From positions 62,001-126,000 of the forward strand of contig NZ_BBYG01000009.1 of assembly GCF_001184025.1 (NCBI RefSeq): 64,000 bases of DNA, read 5' to 3'. The stretch is from Streptomyces maremycinicus (GTDB lineage: Bacteria; Actinomycetota; Actinomycetes; Streptomycetales; Streptomycetaceae). Below, one piece after another: positions 1 to 8,925 of this stretch (position 1 is the first letter of the stretch; each line of letters begins with the position of its first letter). The notes beneath the pieces were generated by a model. The model was not told the DNA's origin and ran no database searches. It saw only the letters and a program-made list of their open reading frames with translations. The position numbers and the translations under genes are program-made.

Positions 1-605
1 CGGAAGTCCCCCGCCCCGTCGATCCGCGCGCTGTCGATGAGTTCCGGCGAGATCCCCATGAAGAAGCCGCGCAGGACAAGGATGTTGAACACGCTGATCG
101 CGCTCGGCAGGATCAGCGCGAGGTAGCTGTCCATCAGGCCCAGGGACTGCACCAGCAGATAGGTGGGGATCAGGCCCGCGCTGAAGAACATCGTCGCCAG
201 CAGGACCATCAGGATCCAGCGGTGCCCGAGCGAGCCCGAGCGGGAGAGCCCGTAGGCGCACAGCACGGAGACGCCCATCGAGAAGAGCGTGCCGACCAGG
301 GTGATCAGGACGCTGATGACCGCCGCGCGGGTGACCTGTCCGCCGCTGAGCAGTTCCCGGTAGGCGATGAAGGTGATCCCCTTGGGCACCATCACCAGTC
401 CGCCGGCCTCGTCGATGGTCTTCCGCGAGGAGAGACTGGTGACGAGGACGATCCACAGCGGGAAGAGGATCGCCAGGCAGGCGAAGGCCAGGGCGACGCC
501 CTTGCCCGCGAGGCCGGCCCTGCTGGGCTCCTCCTCCCACACGGGGCGCGGCGGCGCGGCCCACCGGCCGGGTGCGCGCACGGGTTCGTCGATCACGGCG
601 GTCAC
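1..605 (-). CDS. Carbohydrate ABC transporter permease (MalG/LplC-like), partial
   Basis: This is the second inner-membrane permease of a CUT1-type sugar importer. Its 3' end lies outside the window, leaving about 201 N-terminal residues. The start chosen is a GTG at 605; it overlaps the TGA of the preceding permease gene in a GTGA, so the two are translationally coupled. The protein has a short cytoplasmic N-terminus, a first membrane helix around residues 34-57, and further helices. An EAA-type loop is beginning near the truncation (residues ELIDSARIDGAG), the contact point for the cytoplasmic ATPase. No ATPase gene is visible in the locus, so a shared multi-sugar ATPase (MsiK-type) is inferred. 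Confidence 0.9.
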   Translation of the reverse strand, partial: MTAVIDEPVRAPGRWAAPPRPVWEEEPSRAGLAGKGVALAFACLAILFPLWIVLVTSLSSRKTIDEAGGLVMVPKGITFIAYRELLSGGQVTRAAVISVLITLVGTLFSMGVSVLCAYGLSRSGSLGHRWILMVLLATMFFSAGLIPTYLLVQSLGLMDSYLALILPSAISVFNILVLRGFFMGISPELIDSARIDGAGDF

Positions 606-1636
606 TTCTGGTACACCCCCTGCTCGCCCATGAGATGGGCCACCTTGTTGGCGACGAGCACCAGGCCGAGGCTGATGACGCCCTTGATCAGTCCGGCGGC
701 GGCCGCGTAGCCGAAGTCCTGGTTGCGGACGCCGTTCCACCACACGAAGGTGTCGAGGACCTCCGAGGCCCCTGGTCCGACCGCGTCGCGCTGGAGCAGG
801 ATCTGTTCGAAGCCGACCGTCAGCGCGTCACCCACCCGCAGCACCAGCAGCAGCGCGATCACCGGGCGCAGGGCCGGCAGGGTCACGTGCCACATCCGGC
901 GCCAGCGGTTCGCGCCGTCCATCGCGGCGGCCTCGTACAGGTCGGGGTTGACCGAGGCCAGCGCGGCGAGGAAGACGATGATGCCCCAGCCCGCGTCCTT
1001 CCAGACGCTCTGCGCGGTGATCAGGAACTTGAAGGTCTCCGGGTCGGTCATGATGTCGATGCCGTCGTACCCGTGCTGCCGCAGCAGCTGCGAGAGGATT
1101 CCCGCGCCGCCGAACAGCTGCTGGAACACGGCGATGACCAGCACCCAGGAGAAGAAGTGCGGCAGGTAGAGGATCGCCTGCGAGACCGCCCGGATCCGGG
1201 GCCTGACCACGCTGTTGATGAGCAGCGCGAGCATGATCGGGATCGGGAAGTAGAGCACCAGCTGGAGGAAGAACAGCACCAGGGTGTTCCGCACGGCCTC
1301 CCAGAAGGCCGAGTCCTCGAAGAGCCGCTGGAAGTTCTCCATGCCGACCCAGGGGCTGTGCAGTATGGAGACGACCCCGTTGTCGCTGATGTAGGGGTCG
1401 TAGTCCTGGAAGGCGACCACGTTGCCGAGGATCGGCACGTAGTTGAAGAGCAGGATGAGAACGACCGCCGGGAGTGTCATCAGCAGCAGGACGCGGTCGC
1501 GTCTGAACCTGACCCGCAGCCCCAGCTTTGCGGAGGACCTCTTCCCCCGGGGGCCGGTGGCGCCGCCGGGCGCCACCGGTGTCTTCTCCGTCTCGTCGGC
1601 CTCGGCCCTGCTCCGAGGCACCGTGCTGTGCGACAC
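602..1636 (-). CDS. Carbohydrate ABC transporter permease (LplB/YteP-like)
   Basis: This 344-residue inner-membrane permease of a CUT1 sugar importer has its first transmembrane helix at about residues 49-70. The binding-protein-dependent transport EAA loop lies at about residues 235-250 (EAAAMDGANRWRRM), which docks with the ATP-hydrolysing subunit. It sits between the binding protein gene (25-nt gap) and the second permease (4-nt overlap), giving the usual SBP-permease-permease order. Sequence style and the large SBP partner suggest the LplB/YteP branch that imports plant-wall oligosaccharides. The actual sugar is not readable from the sequence; the neighbouring GH3 enzyme suggests a beta-linked oligosaccharide. 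Confidence 0.9.
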   Translation of the reverse strand: MSHSTVPRSRAEADETEKTPVAPGGATGPRGKRSSAKLGLRVRFRRDRVLLLMTLPAVVLILLFNYVPILGNVVAFQDYDPYISDNGVVSILHSPWVGMENFQRLFEDSAFWEAVRNTLVLFFLQLVLYFPIPIMLALLINSVVRPRIRAVSQAILYLPHFFSWVLVIAVFQQLFGGAGILSQLLRQHGYDGIDIMTDPETFKFLITAQSVWKDAGWGIIVFLAALASVNPDLYEAAAMDGANRWRRMWHVTLPALRPVIALLLVLRVGDALTVGFEQILLQRDAVGPGASEVLDTFVWWNGVRNQDFGYAAAAGLIKGVISLGLVLVANKVAHLMGEQGVYQK

Positions 1637-1661
1637 GGCCGTTCTCCTCGCCTCGCTGCCG

Positions 1662-3365
1662 TCAGCTCGTCGCCGTGCCGTTGTCGTCGAGCAGCTTCCG
1701 GTACCAGGCGCGCAGTTCGTCGCCGCCCTTCTTCTTCCAGTCGGAGACGGCCGCCTGCATGTCGCTGATCTTCTTGCGGCCGCGGACGATGTCGTCCTCC
1801 AGCTGCTCGAAGTCGTTGGAGAGGTTGGTCCAGCGGCTGGGCTCGGTGATCTGCATGCCGTAGAAGGCCGACTTCCTGGTGAAGGCGCCCATCCGCTGCT
1901 GCCACTCGACCTGGCCCTTGGCGATGTCCGGGAAGTCGGGGTGGGCGATGGTCGACGCGGGGCTCGCGACCATCACGAAGGCGTTCAGGACCTCCTGGTT
2001 GCCCTTGTCGTTCTTGACCGGCACCCCGTCCTTGACGCTGTAGTGCGTGCCCTCCACCCCGTAGTTGGTGAGCATGTACTCCTTGGTGCCGTACGGGGCG
2101 GCGGTGACGTTGGCGACGGCCAGCACGTCGCGGATGACGGCCTCGGACGCCTTCTTGTTGACGAAGGCGAAGATGTTGGCCGGCTGAGTGGCGTAGATGA
2201 CCGGGTCGGCGCCGCCGTGGCCGAAGATGTCCATGCCCCAGATCTGGAACTGCGGGTTCTGCGCGGCCTGCGAGGCCTGCTGCCCGTACCAGCTGGAGAT
2301 GTCGTTGTTGTAGATGAGGAACTCACCGGCGGCGAACTTGGTACTCGGGTCGACGGCCTGGCTCTTGCCCAGCTTGAAGTCCGGGTGCACGTAGCCGGCG
2401 GCGAACAGCTTGCGCGTCCACTCCAGCGCCTCGAGGTAGGAGTCCAGCTCGATGCGGTTGACCAGTTTGTCGCCCTCGAGGATCCAGCCGAGCGGCTTCT
2501 CCCCGCCGGAGGGGACCCCGAAGCTGTTGAACGCGGTCCACTTCATGTCGCCGCAGGCCCACACCTTGGCCTTGGCGTTGGTGATCTCCTTGGCCAGGGC
2601 CGTGAACTCGTCCGTCGTCGTCGGGACCTGGTAGCCGTTCTTGTCGAAGAGGTCCTTGCGGTAGAACGGCACGATGTTGGTGACGTAGGACGACGGCATC
2701 GGCAGACCGCGCAGCTTGCCGCCGAAGAGTGCGCGCTGCCAGGCGTCGGTCGGGATCGCCGCCAGGTTCGGGTACTCCTTGACCTTGTCGCCCGACAGGT
2801 ACGGGCCCAGGTCGGCGAACTTGCTGAGGATGGCGCTGGGTATCTTGCCGCCCATGTTCCAGCCGGGGACGACCACCACGTCCGGCACGTCGCTGGAGGC
2901 GAGCACCGCGCCGAGCTTCTGGTCGTAGGTGTTGCCGTCCTGGTTCTGCCAGACGACGTCGACGCCGATGAGGGCGTTCATCGCGGTGTAGTAGGCGTTG
3001 TCGCTCTTCGGCGGTGAGCCCCAGAACGGCGACATGACGGTGACCTTGCCGCCCTTGCCGAGCTTCTCGGGCACCGAGGTCTTCAGCGTGGCGAGGTCGA
3101 GCTTGCTGCTGAAGCCGACCGAGGAGCCGTTCTTCGACGGGATGTCGGGCGTCACCACGTTGCTGGCCACGTAGGCGGGCAGGATCTTCTTGGCGTCCTT
3201 GCCCGACGTGGTGCCCTCGCGCGATCCGCTGTCCGTACCGCCGCAGGCGGCAAGCAACGGCATCCCTCCCGCCACCGCGGCGGTGGCGACCGCCGTGGAG
3301 GCGAGGAAGCTTCTCCGGCTGGGTCCGGAAGGACCAGCGGAGAGGGAAGCGGCGTTCGGCGTCAT
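1662..3365 (-). CDS. Extracellular sugar-binding lipoprotein (LipO/YtcQ-type SBP)
   Basis: This is a 567-residue extracellular solute-binding protein, longer than the usual 400-450 of CUT1 binding proteins and typical of the large binding proteins paired with LplB-like permeases. The N-terminus has a twin-arginine-like motif (SRRSFL, residues 16-21), a hydrophobic stretch and a lipobox ending at Cys41 (LLAAC), so it is a membrane-anchored lipoprotein probably exported by Tat. It is the first gene of the importer operon and diverges from the GH3 gene. A LacI-type palindrome lies about 115 bp upstream of its start, so expression is probably controlled together with the glycosidase. Confidence 0.9.
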   Translation of the reverse strand: MTPNAASLSAGPSGPSRRSFLASTAVATAAVAGGMPLLAACGGTDSGSREGTTSGKDAKKILPAYVASNVVTPDIPSKNGSSVGFSSKLDLATLKTSVPEKLGKGGKVTVMSPFWGSPPKSDNAYYTAMNALIGVDVVWQNQDGNTYDQKLGAVLASSDVPDVVVVPGWNMGGKIPSAILSKFADLGPYLSGDKVKEYPNLAAIPTDAWQRALFGGKLRGLPMPSSYVTNIVPFYRKDLFDKNGYQVPTTTDEFTALAKEITNAKAKVWACGDMKWTAFNSFGVPSGGEKPLGWILEGDKLVNRIELDSYLEALEWTRKLFAAGYVHPDFKLGKSQAVDPSTKFAAGEFLIYNNDISSWYGQQASQAAQNPQFQIWGMDIFGHGGADPVIYATQPANIFAFVNKKASEAVIRDVLAVANVTAAPYGTKEYMLTNYGVEGTHYSVKDGVPVKNDKGNQEVLNAFVMVASPASTIAHPDFPDIAKGQVEWQQRMGAFTRKSAFYGMQITEPSRWTNLSNDFEQLEDDIVRGRKKISDMQAAVSDWKKKGGDELRAWYRKLLDDNGTATS

Positions 3366-3480
3366 TGCGTCAACCCTTCATGGCGCACCAGGACACCCGG
3401 CGGTGGCCGTCGGCTGCGGTGTCTCGAGTGGAACTGGCTGAGCGGAAGCGATCATCCGACCGGGCCCGCGGAACTTCCAG

Positions 3481-3494
3481 TCGAAGCGCTTCGA
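3481..3494. promoter_or_regulatory. LacI-family operator palindrome (copy 1)
   Basis: The perfect 14-bp palindrome TCGAAGCGCTTCGA has the central CG step typical of LacI/GalR operators. It lies upstream of the divergent binding-protein gene and is identical to a second copy 159 bp away. No LacI-family gene is present in the window, so the repressor is encoded outside it. Confidence 0.65.
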
Positions 3495-3603
3495 TGTTGC
3501 TGCGAGGTTAAGTGAAGGGCAGGGGGTGCACAAGGGTCGGTCGCAATATTCCTCCACCGTGAAGGACGCGACCTTTTCTCATGCACCGCTTGAAATCGCG
3601 TCT

Positions 3604-3653
3604 GGGTGTCTTGACACCCGACCCACCGTCGAATGAGCATCGAAGCGCTTCGA
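3604..3653 (+). promoter_or_regulatory. Promoter region of GH3 gene with second LacI-type operator
   Basis: A 7-bp inverted repeat (GGGTGTC-TT-GACACCC, 3604-3619) contains a TTGACA -35-like hexamer at 3611-3616. The second TCGAAGCGCTTCGA palindrome lies at 3640-3653, where bound repressor would block transcription. The GTG start of the glycosidase follows at 3690. A -10 element is not clear. Confidence 0.55.
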
Positions 3654-3689
3654 AAGCGCCTCCCCGCTCCACCGCAAAGGGATCCCCAC

Positions 3690-6542
3690 GTGACCGCACA
3701 CACGCCGCCCACGCCGCCATTCCGCGACCCGCAGCTGCCGTTCGCGAAGCGCATCGACGATCTGCTGTCCCGGCTGACCCCCGAGGAGAAGGTCTCCTTC
3801 CTGCACCAGTTCGCACCCGCCGTCGAGCGCCTCGGCATCACCGCCTTCCGCACCGGCCAGGAGGCGCTCCACGGCGTCGCCTGGATGGGCCCGGCGACGG
3901 TGTTCCCGCAGGCCGTCGGCCTGGGCGCGACCTGGAACACCGACCTCGTGCGCCGGATCGGCGACGCGGTGTCCAAGGAGGTCCGGGCGATGCGCGCCCG
4001 CGACGAGCGGGTGGGACTGAACGTCTGGTCGCCCACCGTCAACCTGCTGCGCCATCCGCTGTGGGGCCGTAACGAGGAGGGCTACTCCGAGGACCCGCGG
4101 CTGACCTCCGCCATCGCCACCGCCTATACGCACGGCCTGCGCGGTGATCATCCGACGTACTGGCGCACGGCTCCGGTCCTCAAGCACTGGCTGGCCCACA
4201 ACAACGAGACCGGCCGGGACGTCACCTCGTCCTCGGTCCGCCCCCGCGTGCTGCACGAGTACGACCTGCGTGCCTTCCGCGGATGCGTCGAGGCGGGCGC
4301 GGTGGCCGGGGTGATGCCGGCGTACAACCTGGTCAACGGTCGCCCCAACCATGTCTCGCCGTACCTGCGCGCACACCTGCGCGCCTGGACCGACGAGGAC
4401 CTGCTGGTCTGCTCGGACGCCGGCGCGCCCTCCAACCTGGTGGACTCCGAGCACTACTTCGACACCCACGAGGAGGCGACGGCGGCCGCGCTCGTGGCCG
4501 GCGTGGACAGCTTCACCGACCACGGCACGGACGGCTCGAAGATCGTCGCCCGGGTCGCGGGGGCTCTGGAGCGGGGCCTGCTGACTCAGGCCGACGTCGA
4601 CGCGGCGGTCCGCCGGCAGCTCTCGGTCCGCTTCCGGCTGGGCGAGTTCGACCCGCTCTACGACCCGCACGCGGGCACCGGCGAGTTCGACTCCCCGGCC
4701 CATCGCGCCCTCGCCGGGGAGGCCGCCGAGCAGGCGGTCGTCCTGCTGCGCAACGACGGGGTGCTGCCGCTGGCCGCGGACACCCGGATCGCGGTGGTCG
4801 GCCTGCTCGCCGACGAGTGCAAGCTCGACTGGTACAGCGGCACGCTGCTGCACCGCTCCACCCCGCTGGAGGGGCTGTACGAGCGGTTCGGCGCCGAGCG
4901 CGTGGAGTTCGCGGAGGGCGTGGACCGGGTCCTGCTCAGGACCTCCGCGGGGACGTTCCTGAAGGTGCCCGCCGCGCCCGAGGCCACCGAGGAGGCGTTC
5001 GGCGCGCAGGGCGCCCTCGACCCGGCGCTGCTCGCGGGCCGTACCGACCTCCCGCCGCTGACGACCGACGCGACCGGTACGGAACTCGCGCTCGCCGACT
5101 GGGGCGAGGGCGTGCTGACGCTGCGCGCGCCGGACGGGCGCTACCTCTCGGTCGCCGAGGACGGCTTCCTGCGCGCCTCCGCCGACCAGCCCGGCGGCTG
5201 GGTCGTCCAGGAGACGTTCCGCCTGGAACCGCACGCGAACGGTCACCTCCTGCTGCATCTGGGGACGGGCCGCCCCGTATGTGTCGCCGCCGACGGCGTC
5301 CGGGTTGCCGGGCCGGACGAGGAGAATTCCGAGGTCGTCGAGGTCGTCGTCGTCGAGTCCGGCGAGGACGCGGTGACCCGGGTCACCGCCGGGGCCGACG
5401 TGGTCGTGGTGGTGGCTGGCAACGACCCGCACATCAACGGCCGGGAGACCGAGGACCGCACCACGCTGCGGCTGCCGGCCCACCAGGAGCGGCTGCTGGC
5501 GGCCGCCCGGGCGGCGAACCCGCGCACGGTGCTGGCCCTGGTGTCGGCGTATCCGTACGCCATCGAGCCGGGCCCGCTGTCCGCGGTGCTGTGGACGGCG
5601 CACGGCGGCCAGGCCGCGGGCACCGCCCTCGCGCGGGTCCTGGCCGGTGACGTCTGCCCGTCCGGCCGGCTCCCGCAGACCTGGTACGCGGACGACGCCG
5701 ATCTGCCCGACCTCCTCGACTACGACGTGATCGGCTCCCGGCAGACGTACCTCTACTTCGAGGGCACCCCGCTCTTCCCGTTCGGGCACGGTCTGTCGTA
5801 CGCGTCGTTCTCCTACGCGGACCTGGCGGTGCGCGTCGAGGACGGCACGGCGCACGTCTCCTGCACGGTCACCAACACCGGGGACGTGACGGCCGACGAG
5901 GTCGCCCAGCTCTACACCCGTGCCGTGGATCCCTCGGTCACCAGGCCGCGCCGCGAGCTGCTCGACCACCGCCGCGTCACGCTCGCCCCGGGCGCGAGCG
6001 CGGAGGTCTCCTTCGCGGTCCCGCTGTCCGCGTTCGCCTTCTGGGACGTGGCGCAGGGGCGGTGGCGTACGGAGTCCGGCCCGTACGACCTCCTGGTCGG
6101 CGCGTCGAGCGCGGACGTCCGGCTGCGGACGACCGTCACGCTGGAGGGCGAACCGGCCACCCCGCGCCCGGTCCTGCGGCGCGGCCTGGAGGCCGCCGAC
6201 TTCGACGAGCAGAGCGGCGTCGAGATCGTCGACCGGACCAAGGTGTCGCGCGACGCGGTGACGCCGGTGGCGGGCGGGACGGGCGAACTGCTCTACCGGG
6301 CCTGCGACTTCGGCACGGGCGCCGGCACGACGGGCGTGACGGTGACGGTGGCGGGCTCGGGCACGGTGGAGCTGTCGCTCGACGGCGGCCCGGCCTTGGC
6401 GACCCTGACGGTCGGCGCGCCCACCCCGGGACCGTACGACTACGTCACCGTCGACGCGGCCCTCACCGCCGGGGGCGTCCGCGACCTGCGCCTCGGACTG
6501 CGCGGCCCGCTGCGGCTGGCGCATGTCGGCTTCACCGGCTGA
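3690..6542 (+). CDS. GH3 beta-glycosidase with inserted beta-trefoil-like domain
   Basis: This glycoside hydrolase family 3 enzyme of 950 residues hydrolyses terminal beta-linked sugars (beta-glucosidase or beta-xylosidase). GTG 3690 is chosen because AAAGGGA precedes it by 7 nt; an ATG at 3633 in the same frame overlaps the operator. The N-terminal TIM barrel carries the nucleophile Asp243 in VCSDAGAPS. The GH3 C-terminal domain is interrupted (about residues 405-540) by a segment with GRYLSVAEDGFLRA-type repeats resembling a fascin/ricin beta-trefoil. It is followed by the rest of GH3_C, a fibronectin-III-like domain (about 730-830) and a terminal beta-rich CBM6-like segment. No signal peptide is seen, so it probably acts in the cytoplasm on imported oligosaccharide. 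Confidence 0.92.
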   Translation: MTAHTPPTPPFRDPQLPFAKRIDDLLSRLTPEEKVSFLHQFAPAVERLGITAFRTGQEALHGVAWMGPATVFPQAVGLGATWNTDLVRRIGDAVSKEVRAMRARDERVGLNVWSPTVNLLRHPLWGRNEEGYSEDPRLTSAIATAYTHGLRGDHPTYWRTAPVLKHWLAHNNETGRDVTSSSVRPRVLHEYDLRAFRGCVEAGAVAGVMPAYNLVNGRPNHVSPYLRAHLRAWTDEDLLVCSDAGAPSNLVDSEHYFDTHEEATAAALVAGVDSFTDHGTDGSKIVARVAGALERGLLTQADVDAAVRRQLSVRFRLGEFDPLYDPHAGTGEFDSPAHRALAGEAAEQAVVLLRNDGVLPLAADTRIAVVGLLADECKLDWYSGTLLHRSTPLEGLYERFGAERVEFAEGVDRVLLRTSAGTFLKVPAAPEATEEAFGAQGALDPALLAGRTDLPPLTTDATGTELALADWGEGVLTLRAPDGRYLSVAEDGFLRASADQPGGWVVQETFRLEPHANGHLLLHLGTGRPVCVAADGVRVAGPDEENSEVVEVVVVESGEDAVTRVTAGADVVVVVAGNDPHINGRETEDRTTLRLPAHQERLLAAARAANPRTVLALVSAYPYAIEPGPLSAVLWTAHGGQAAGTALARVLAGDVCPSGRLPQTWYADDADLPDLLDYDVIGSRQTYLYFEGTPLFPFGHGLSYASFSYADLAVRVEDGTAHVSCTVTNTGDVTADEVAQLYTRAVDPSVTRPRRELLDHRRVTLAPGASAEVSFAVPLSAFAFWDVAQGRWRTESGPYDLLVGASSADVRLRTTVTLEGEPATPRPVLRRGLEAADFDEQSGVEIVDRTKVSRDAVTPVAGGTGELLYRACDFGTGAGTTGVTVTVAGSGTVELSLDGGPALATLTVGAPTPGPYDYVTVDAALTAGGVRDLRLGLRGPLRLAHVGFTG

Positions 6543-6566
6543 GGGTCCGGAGGAAGCCGGCACGAA

Positions 6567-6609
6567 GAAGGGGCCCGGCACCGGAAGGCATCGGTGCCGG
6601 GCCCCCTTC
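6567..6609. terminator. Bidirectional terminator hairpin
   Basis: A strong GC-rich inverted repeat (GGGCCCGGCACCG paired with CGGTGCCGGGCCC, 7-nt loop) lies between the convergent GH3 gene and the aldehyde dehydrogenase gene. It has GAAG/CTTC flanks and can serve both directions. Confidence 0.85.
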
Positions 6610-6660
6610 GGGGAGCCTATATGAAAATGGTTCCCATGAGCCAGAGAGTCGCCGGGCGTC

Positions 6661-8124
6661 TCAGAGCGCGAGCCCGGTAAGGACCAGCACCCGCTCGTAG
6701 GTGTAGTCCTCCATCGCGAACCGCACACCCTCGCGGCCCACGCCGGACTGCTTGGCGCCGCCGTACGGCATCTGGTCGGCACGGTAGGAGGGCACGTCGC
6801 CGACGATGACCCCGCCGACCTCCAGCGCACGGTGGGCGCGGAAGGCGACCTGGACGTCGTGGGTGAACACGCCCGCCTGGAGGCCGTACTTGGAGGAGTT
6901 GACGGCGGCGAAGGCCTCGGCCTCACCGTCCACCTTCGTCACCGTGAGGACCGGTCCGAAGACCTCCTCGCAGGCGAGGGTGGTGTCCGCCGGTACGTCG
7001 GTGAGGACGGTCGGCGCGTAGGAGGCTCCGTCGCGCTTGCCGCCCGCGAGGAGGGAGGCGCCGGCCGCGACGGCCTCGTCCACCCAGGTCTCGACGCGCT
7101 TGGCCGCGTCCTCGCTGACCAGCGGTCCGACGTCCGTCCGGGCGTCGGAGGGGTCGCCGGTGACCTGCGCCTCGACCGCGGCGACGATGCGCGGCAGCAG
7201 GCGGTCGTACACGGAGGCGTCCGCGATGACCCGCTGCACGGAGATGCAGGACTGGCCGCCCTGGTAGTTGGAGAAGGTCGCGATGCGCCCGGCGGCCCAG
7301 TCGAGGTCGGCGTCGCTCGAGAAGTCGCCGAGGACGACGGCCGCGCCGTTGCCGCCCAGCTCCAGGGTGCAGTGCTTGCGCGGCACCGAGTCCATGATCG
7401 CGTAGCCGACCTTCTCGGAACCGGTGAAGGAGATGACCGGCAGGCGCTCGTCCTGGACGAGGGCGGGCATGCGGTCGTTGGAGACCGGCAGGATGCTCCA
7501 GGAACCGGCGGGCAGCTCGGTCTCGGCGAGCAGGTCGCCGATGATCAGGCCGGACAGCGGGGTGGCCGGGGCCGGCTTGAGGATGATCGGCGCACCGGCC
7601 GCGATCGCCGGGGCGACCTTGTGGGCGCACAGGTTCAGCGGGAAGTTGAACGGCGCGATGCCGAGCACGACCCCCTTGGGGAAGCGCCGGGTCAGGGCGA
7701 GACGGCCCTGGCCGCCCGCGTCGGTGTCGAGCCGCTGGGCCTCGCCGCCGTTGAACCGCCGGGCCTCCTCGGCCGCGAACCGGAAGACGGAGACGGCCCG
7801 GCCGACCTCCCCGCGCGCCCACTTGATCGGCTTGCCGTTCTCGGCGGAGATCAGCTGGGCGATCTCCTCGGTGCGCTCCACGAGCCGCTTGCTGACGTGG
7901 TCGAGCGCGGCGGCGCGCACATGGGCCGGGGTGGCGGCGAACTCGTCGCGCACGGCGTACGCGGCGGCAACGGCCTCCTCGACCTGCGCGTCCGTCGGCA
8001 CGCTGACCTTGCCGACGAGCCGGCCGTCCCACGGGGAGGTGACGTCGAAGCTGTCCTCGCCGGTCGCCTGGCGGCCGGCCAGCCAGAAGGCGTGGGTGGC
8101 CCCCACGGTCGTTTCCTGGGGCAT
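6661..8124 (-). CDS. NAD(P)-dependent aldehyde dehydrogenase
   Basis: This 487-residue member of the aldehyde dehydrogenase superfamily is a cytoplasmic enzyme oxidising an aldehyde to the acid. The catalytic residues are in place: general base Glu255 in LELGGNG and the nucleophile Cys293 in GGQSC. The cofactor-binding stretch with FTGS lies at about residues 233-236. The exact substrate cannot be told from sequence; the closest style is the lactaldehyde/glyceraldehyde/succinate-semialdehyde group. In this neighbourhood, with gabT next but one and polyamine genes beyond, oxidation of succinate semialdehyde or another amino-aldehyde is a reasonable inference. Confidence 0.88.
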   Translation of the reverse strand: MPQETTVGATHAFWLAGRQATGEDSFDVTSPWDGRLVGKVSVPTDAQVEEAVAAAYAVRDEFAATPAHVRAAALDHVSKRLVERTEEIAQLISAENGKPIKWARGEVGRAVSVFRFAAEEARRFNGGEAQRLDTDAGGQGRLALTRRFPKGVVLGIAPFNFPLNLCAHKVAPAIAAGAPIILKPAPATPLSGLIIGDLLAETELPAGSWSILPVSNDRMPALVQDERLPVISFTGSEKVGYAIMDSVPRKHCTLELGGNGAAVVLGDFSSDADLDWAAGRIATFSNYQGGQSCISVQRVIADASVYDRLLPRIVAAVEAQVTGDPSDARTDVGPLVSEDAAKRVETWVDEAVAAGASLLAGGKRDGASYAPTVLTDVPADTTLACEEVFGPVLTVTKVDGEAEAFAAVNSSKYGLQAGVFTHDVQVAFRAHRALEVGGVIVGDVPSYRADQMPYGGAKQSGVGREGVRFAMEDYTYERVLVLTGLAL

Positions 8125-8145
8125 GTGCGGGTCCCGGCCCTTCGC

Positions 8146-8925
8146 TTAGGGGGTGTCCTGTGGCTTTCGTGCTCCACGGTAGGGGCGGGAGGCCGAAGGG
8201 TCGCTTGTCCGAGTCGTACGGGTGAGCGGCCGGGGTGCGCCGGTTTGGCACGGTCGCCCCGACGTCGTCGGCTCCCCCGCCCCTCCCCCTCCCGTCTCCG
8301 CTTCCCGCCGCCGCTCCCTGTCCAGGAAGAACCACAGCGCACCGAGCAGCACCGTGCACAGGCACCAGCTCGCCACGACGTCCAGCGGCCAGTGGTAGCC
8401 GCGCCGGACCAGCCCGAAGGACACGGCCAGGACGAGGAGGCCGCTCGTCGCGAGGGCCAGCCGGCGGGTGAGCGCGGTGCGCAGCCACGGCAGCAGGACC
8501 AGCGCGGCCGAGCCGTAGGCGACGGCCGCCGTCGCCGTGTGGCCGGAGGGGTAGTAGCCGGTGGCCGGGGGCACGGCGGGCGTACCGGGCCGGTCCGTCC
8601 ACATCTTCAGGGGGACGACGATCAGCGGCACCAGCACCATCAGGGCGAGCGCGGCGACGGACGGCGCCCACCACCGCGCCCGGCCGGCCGCTCTCCCCCG
8701 CCACGCCGCGTACCCGGCGACCAGCACCAGGACGGGCACCGCCACCTGCACCTCGCCCAGGTCGGCCAGCAGCTCGGCGGCCCGGCCGGGCCGGACGAGG
8801 GCACGGCTGACGCGCTCGTCCGCGCGCAGCAGCGGGCCGTCGGCGGCGACCTGCCAGGTGATCAGCGCGAAGAGGAGGGCGGGCGGCAGGAGAGCGAGGA
8901 CGGCGCGGGGCGGGCGGGGCGGCAT
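8146..8925 (-). CDS. PAP2-family membrane phosphatase
   Basis: This 259-residue integral membrane protein of the type-2 phosphatidic acid phosphatase superfamily has about six predicted helices. The three signature blocks are all present: K107-MWTD-RP (112-113), PSGH at 126-129, and R174/R175...H178...D182. Such enzymes dephosphorylate lipid or isoprenoid phosphates at the outer membrane face. The C-terminal tail of about 50 residues after the last helix is Gly/Pro/Thr-rich and probably disordered. The gene lies 21 bp upstream of the aldehyde dehydrogenase on the same strand, but a functional link is not apparent. Confidence 0.88.
   Translation of the reverse strand: MPPRPPRAVLALLPPALLFALITWQVAADGPLLRADERVSRALVRPGRAAELLADLGEVQVAVPVLVLVAGYAAWRGRAAGRARWWAPSVAALALMVLVPLIVVPLKMWTDRPGTPAVPPATGYYPSGHTATAAVAYGSAALVLLPWLRTALTRRLALATSGLLVLAVSFGLVRRGYHWPLDVVASWCLCTVLLGALWFFLDRERRREAETGGGGAGEPTTSGRPCQTGAPRPLTRTTRTSDPSASRPYRGARKPQDTP

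Noticed and set aside
3579..6926. Open frame of over 1100 codons on the minus strand across the GH3 gene
   Set aside because: It is the mirror frame of a clear GH3 enzyme; composition is Arg/Gly/Ala-rich with no domain, as expected from high-GC third positions.
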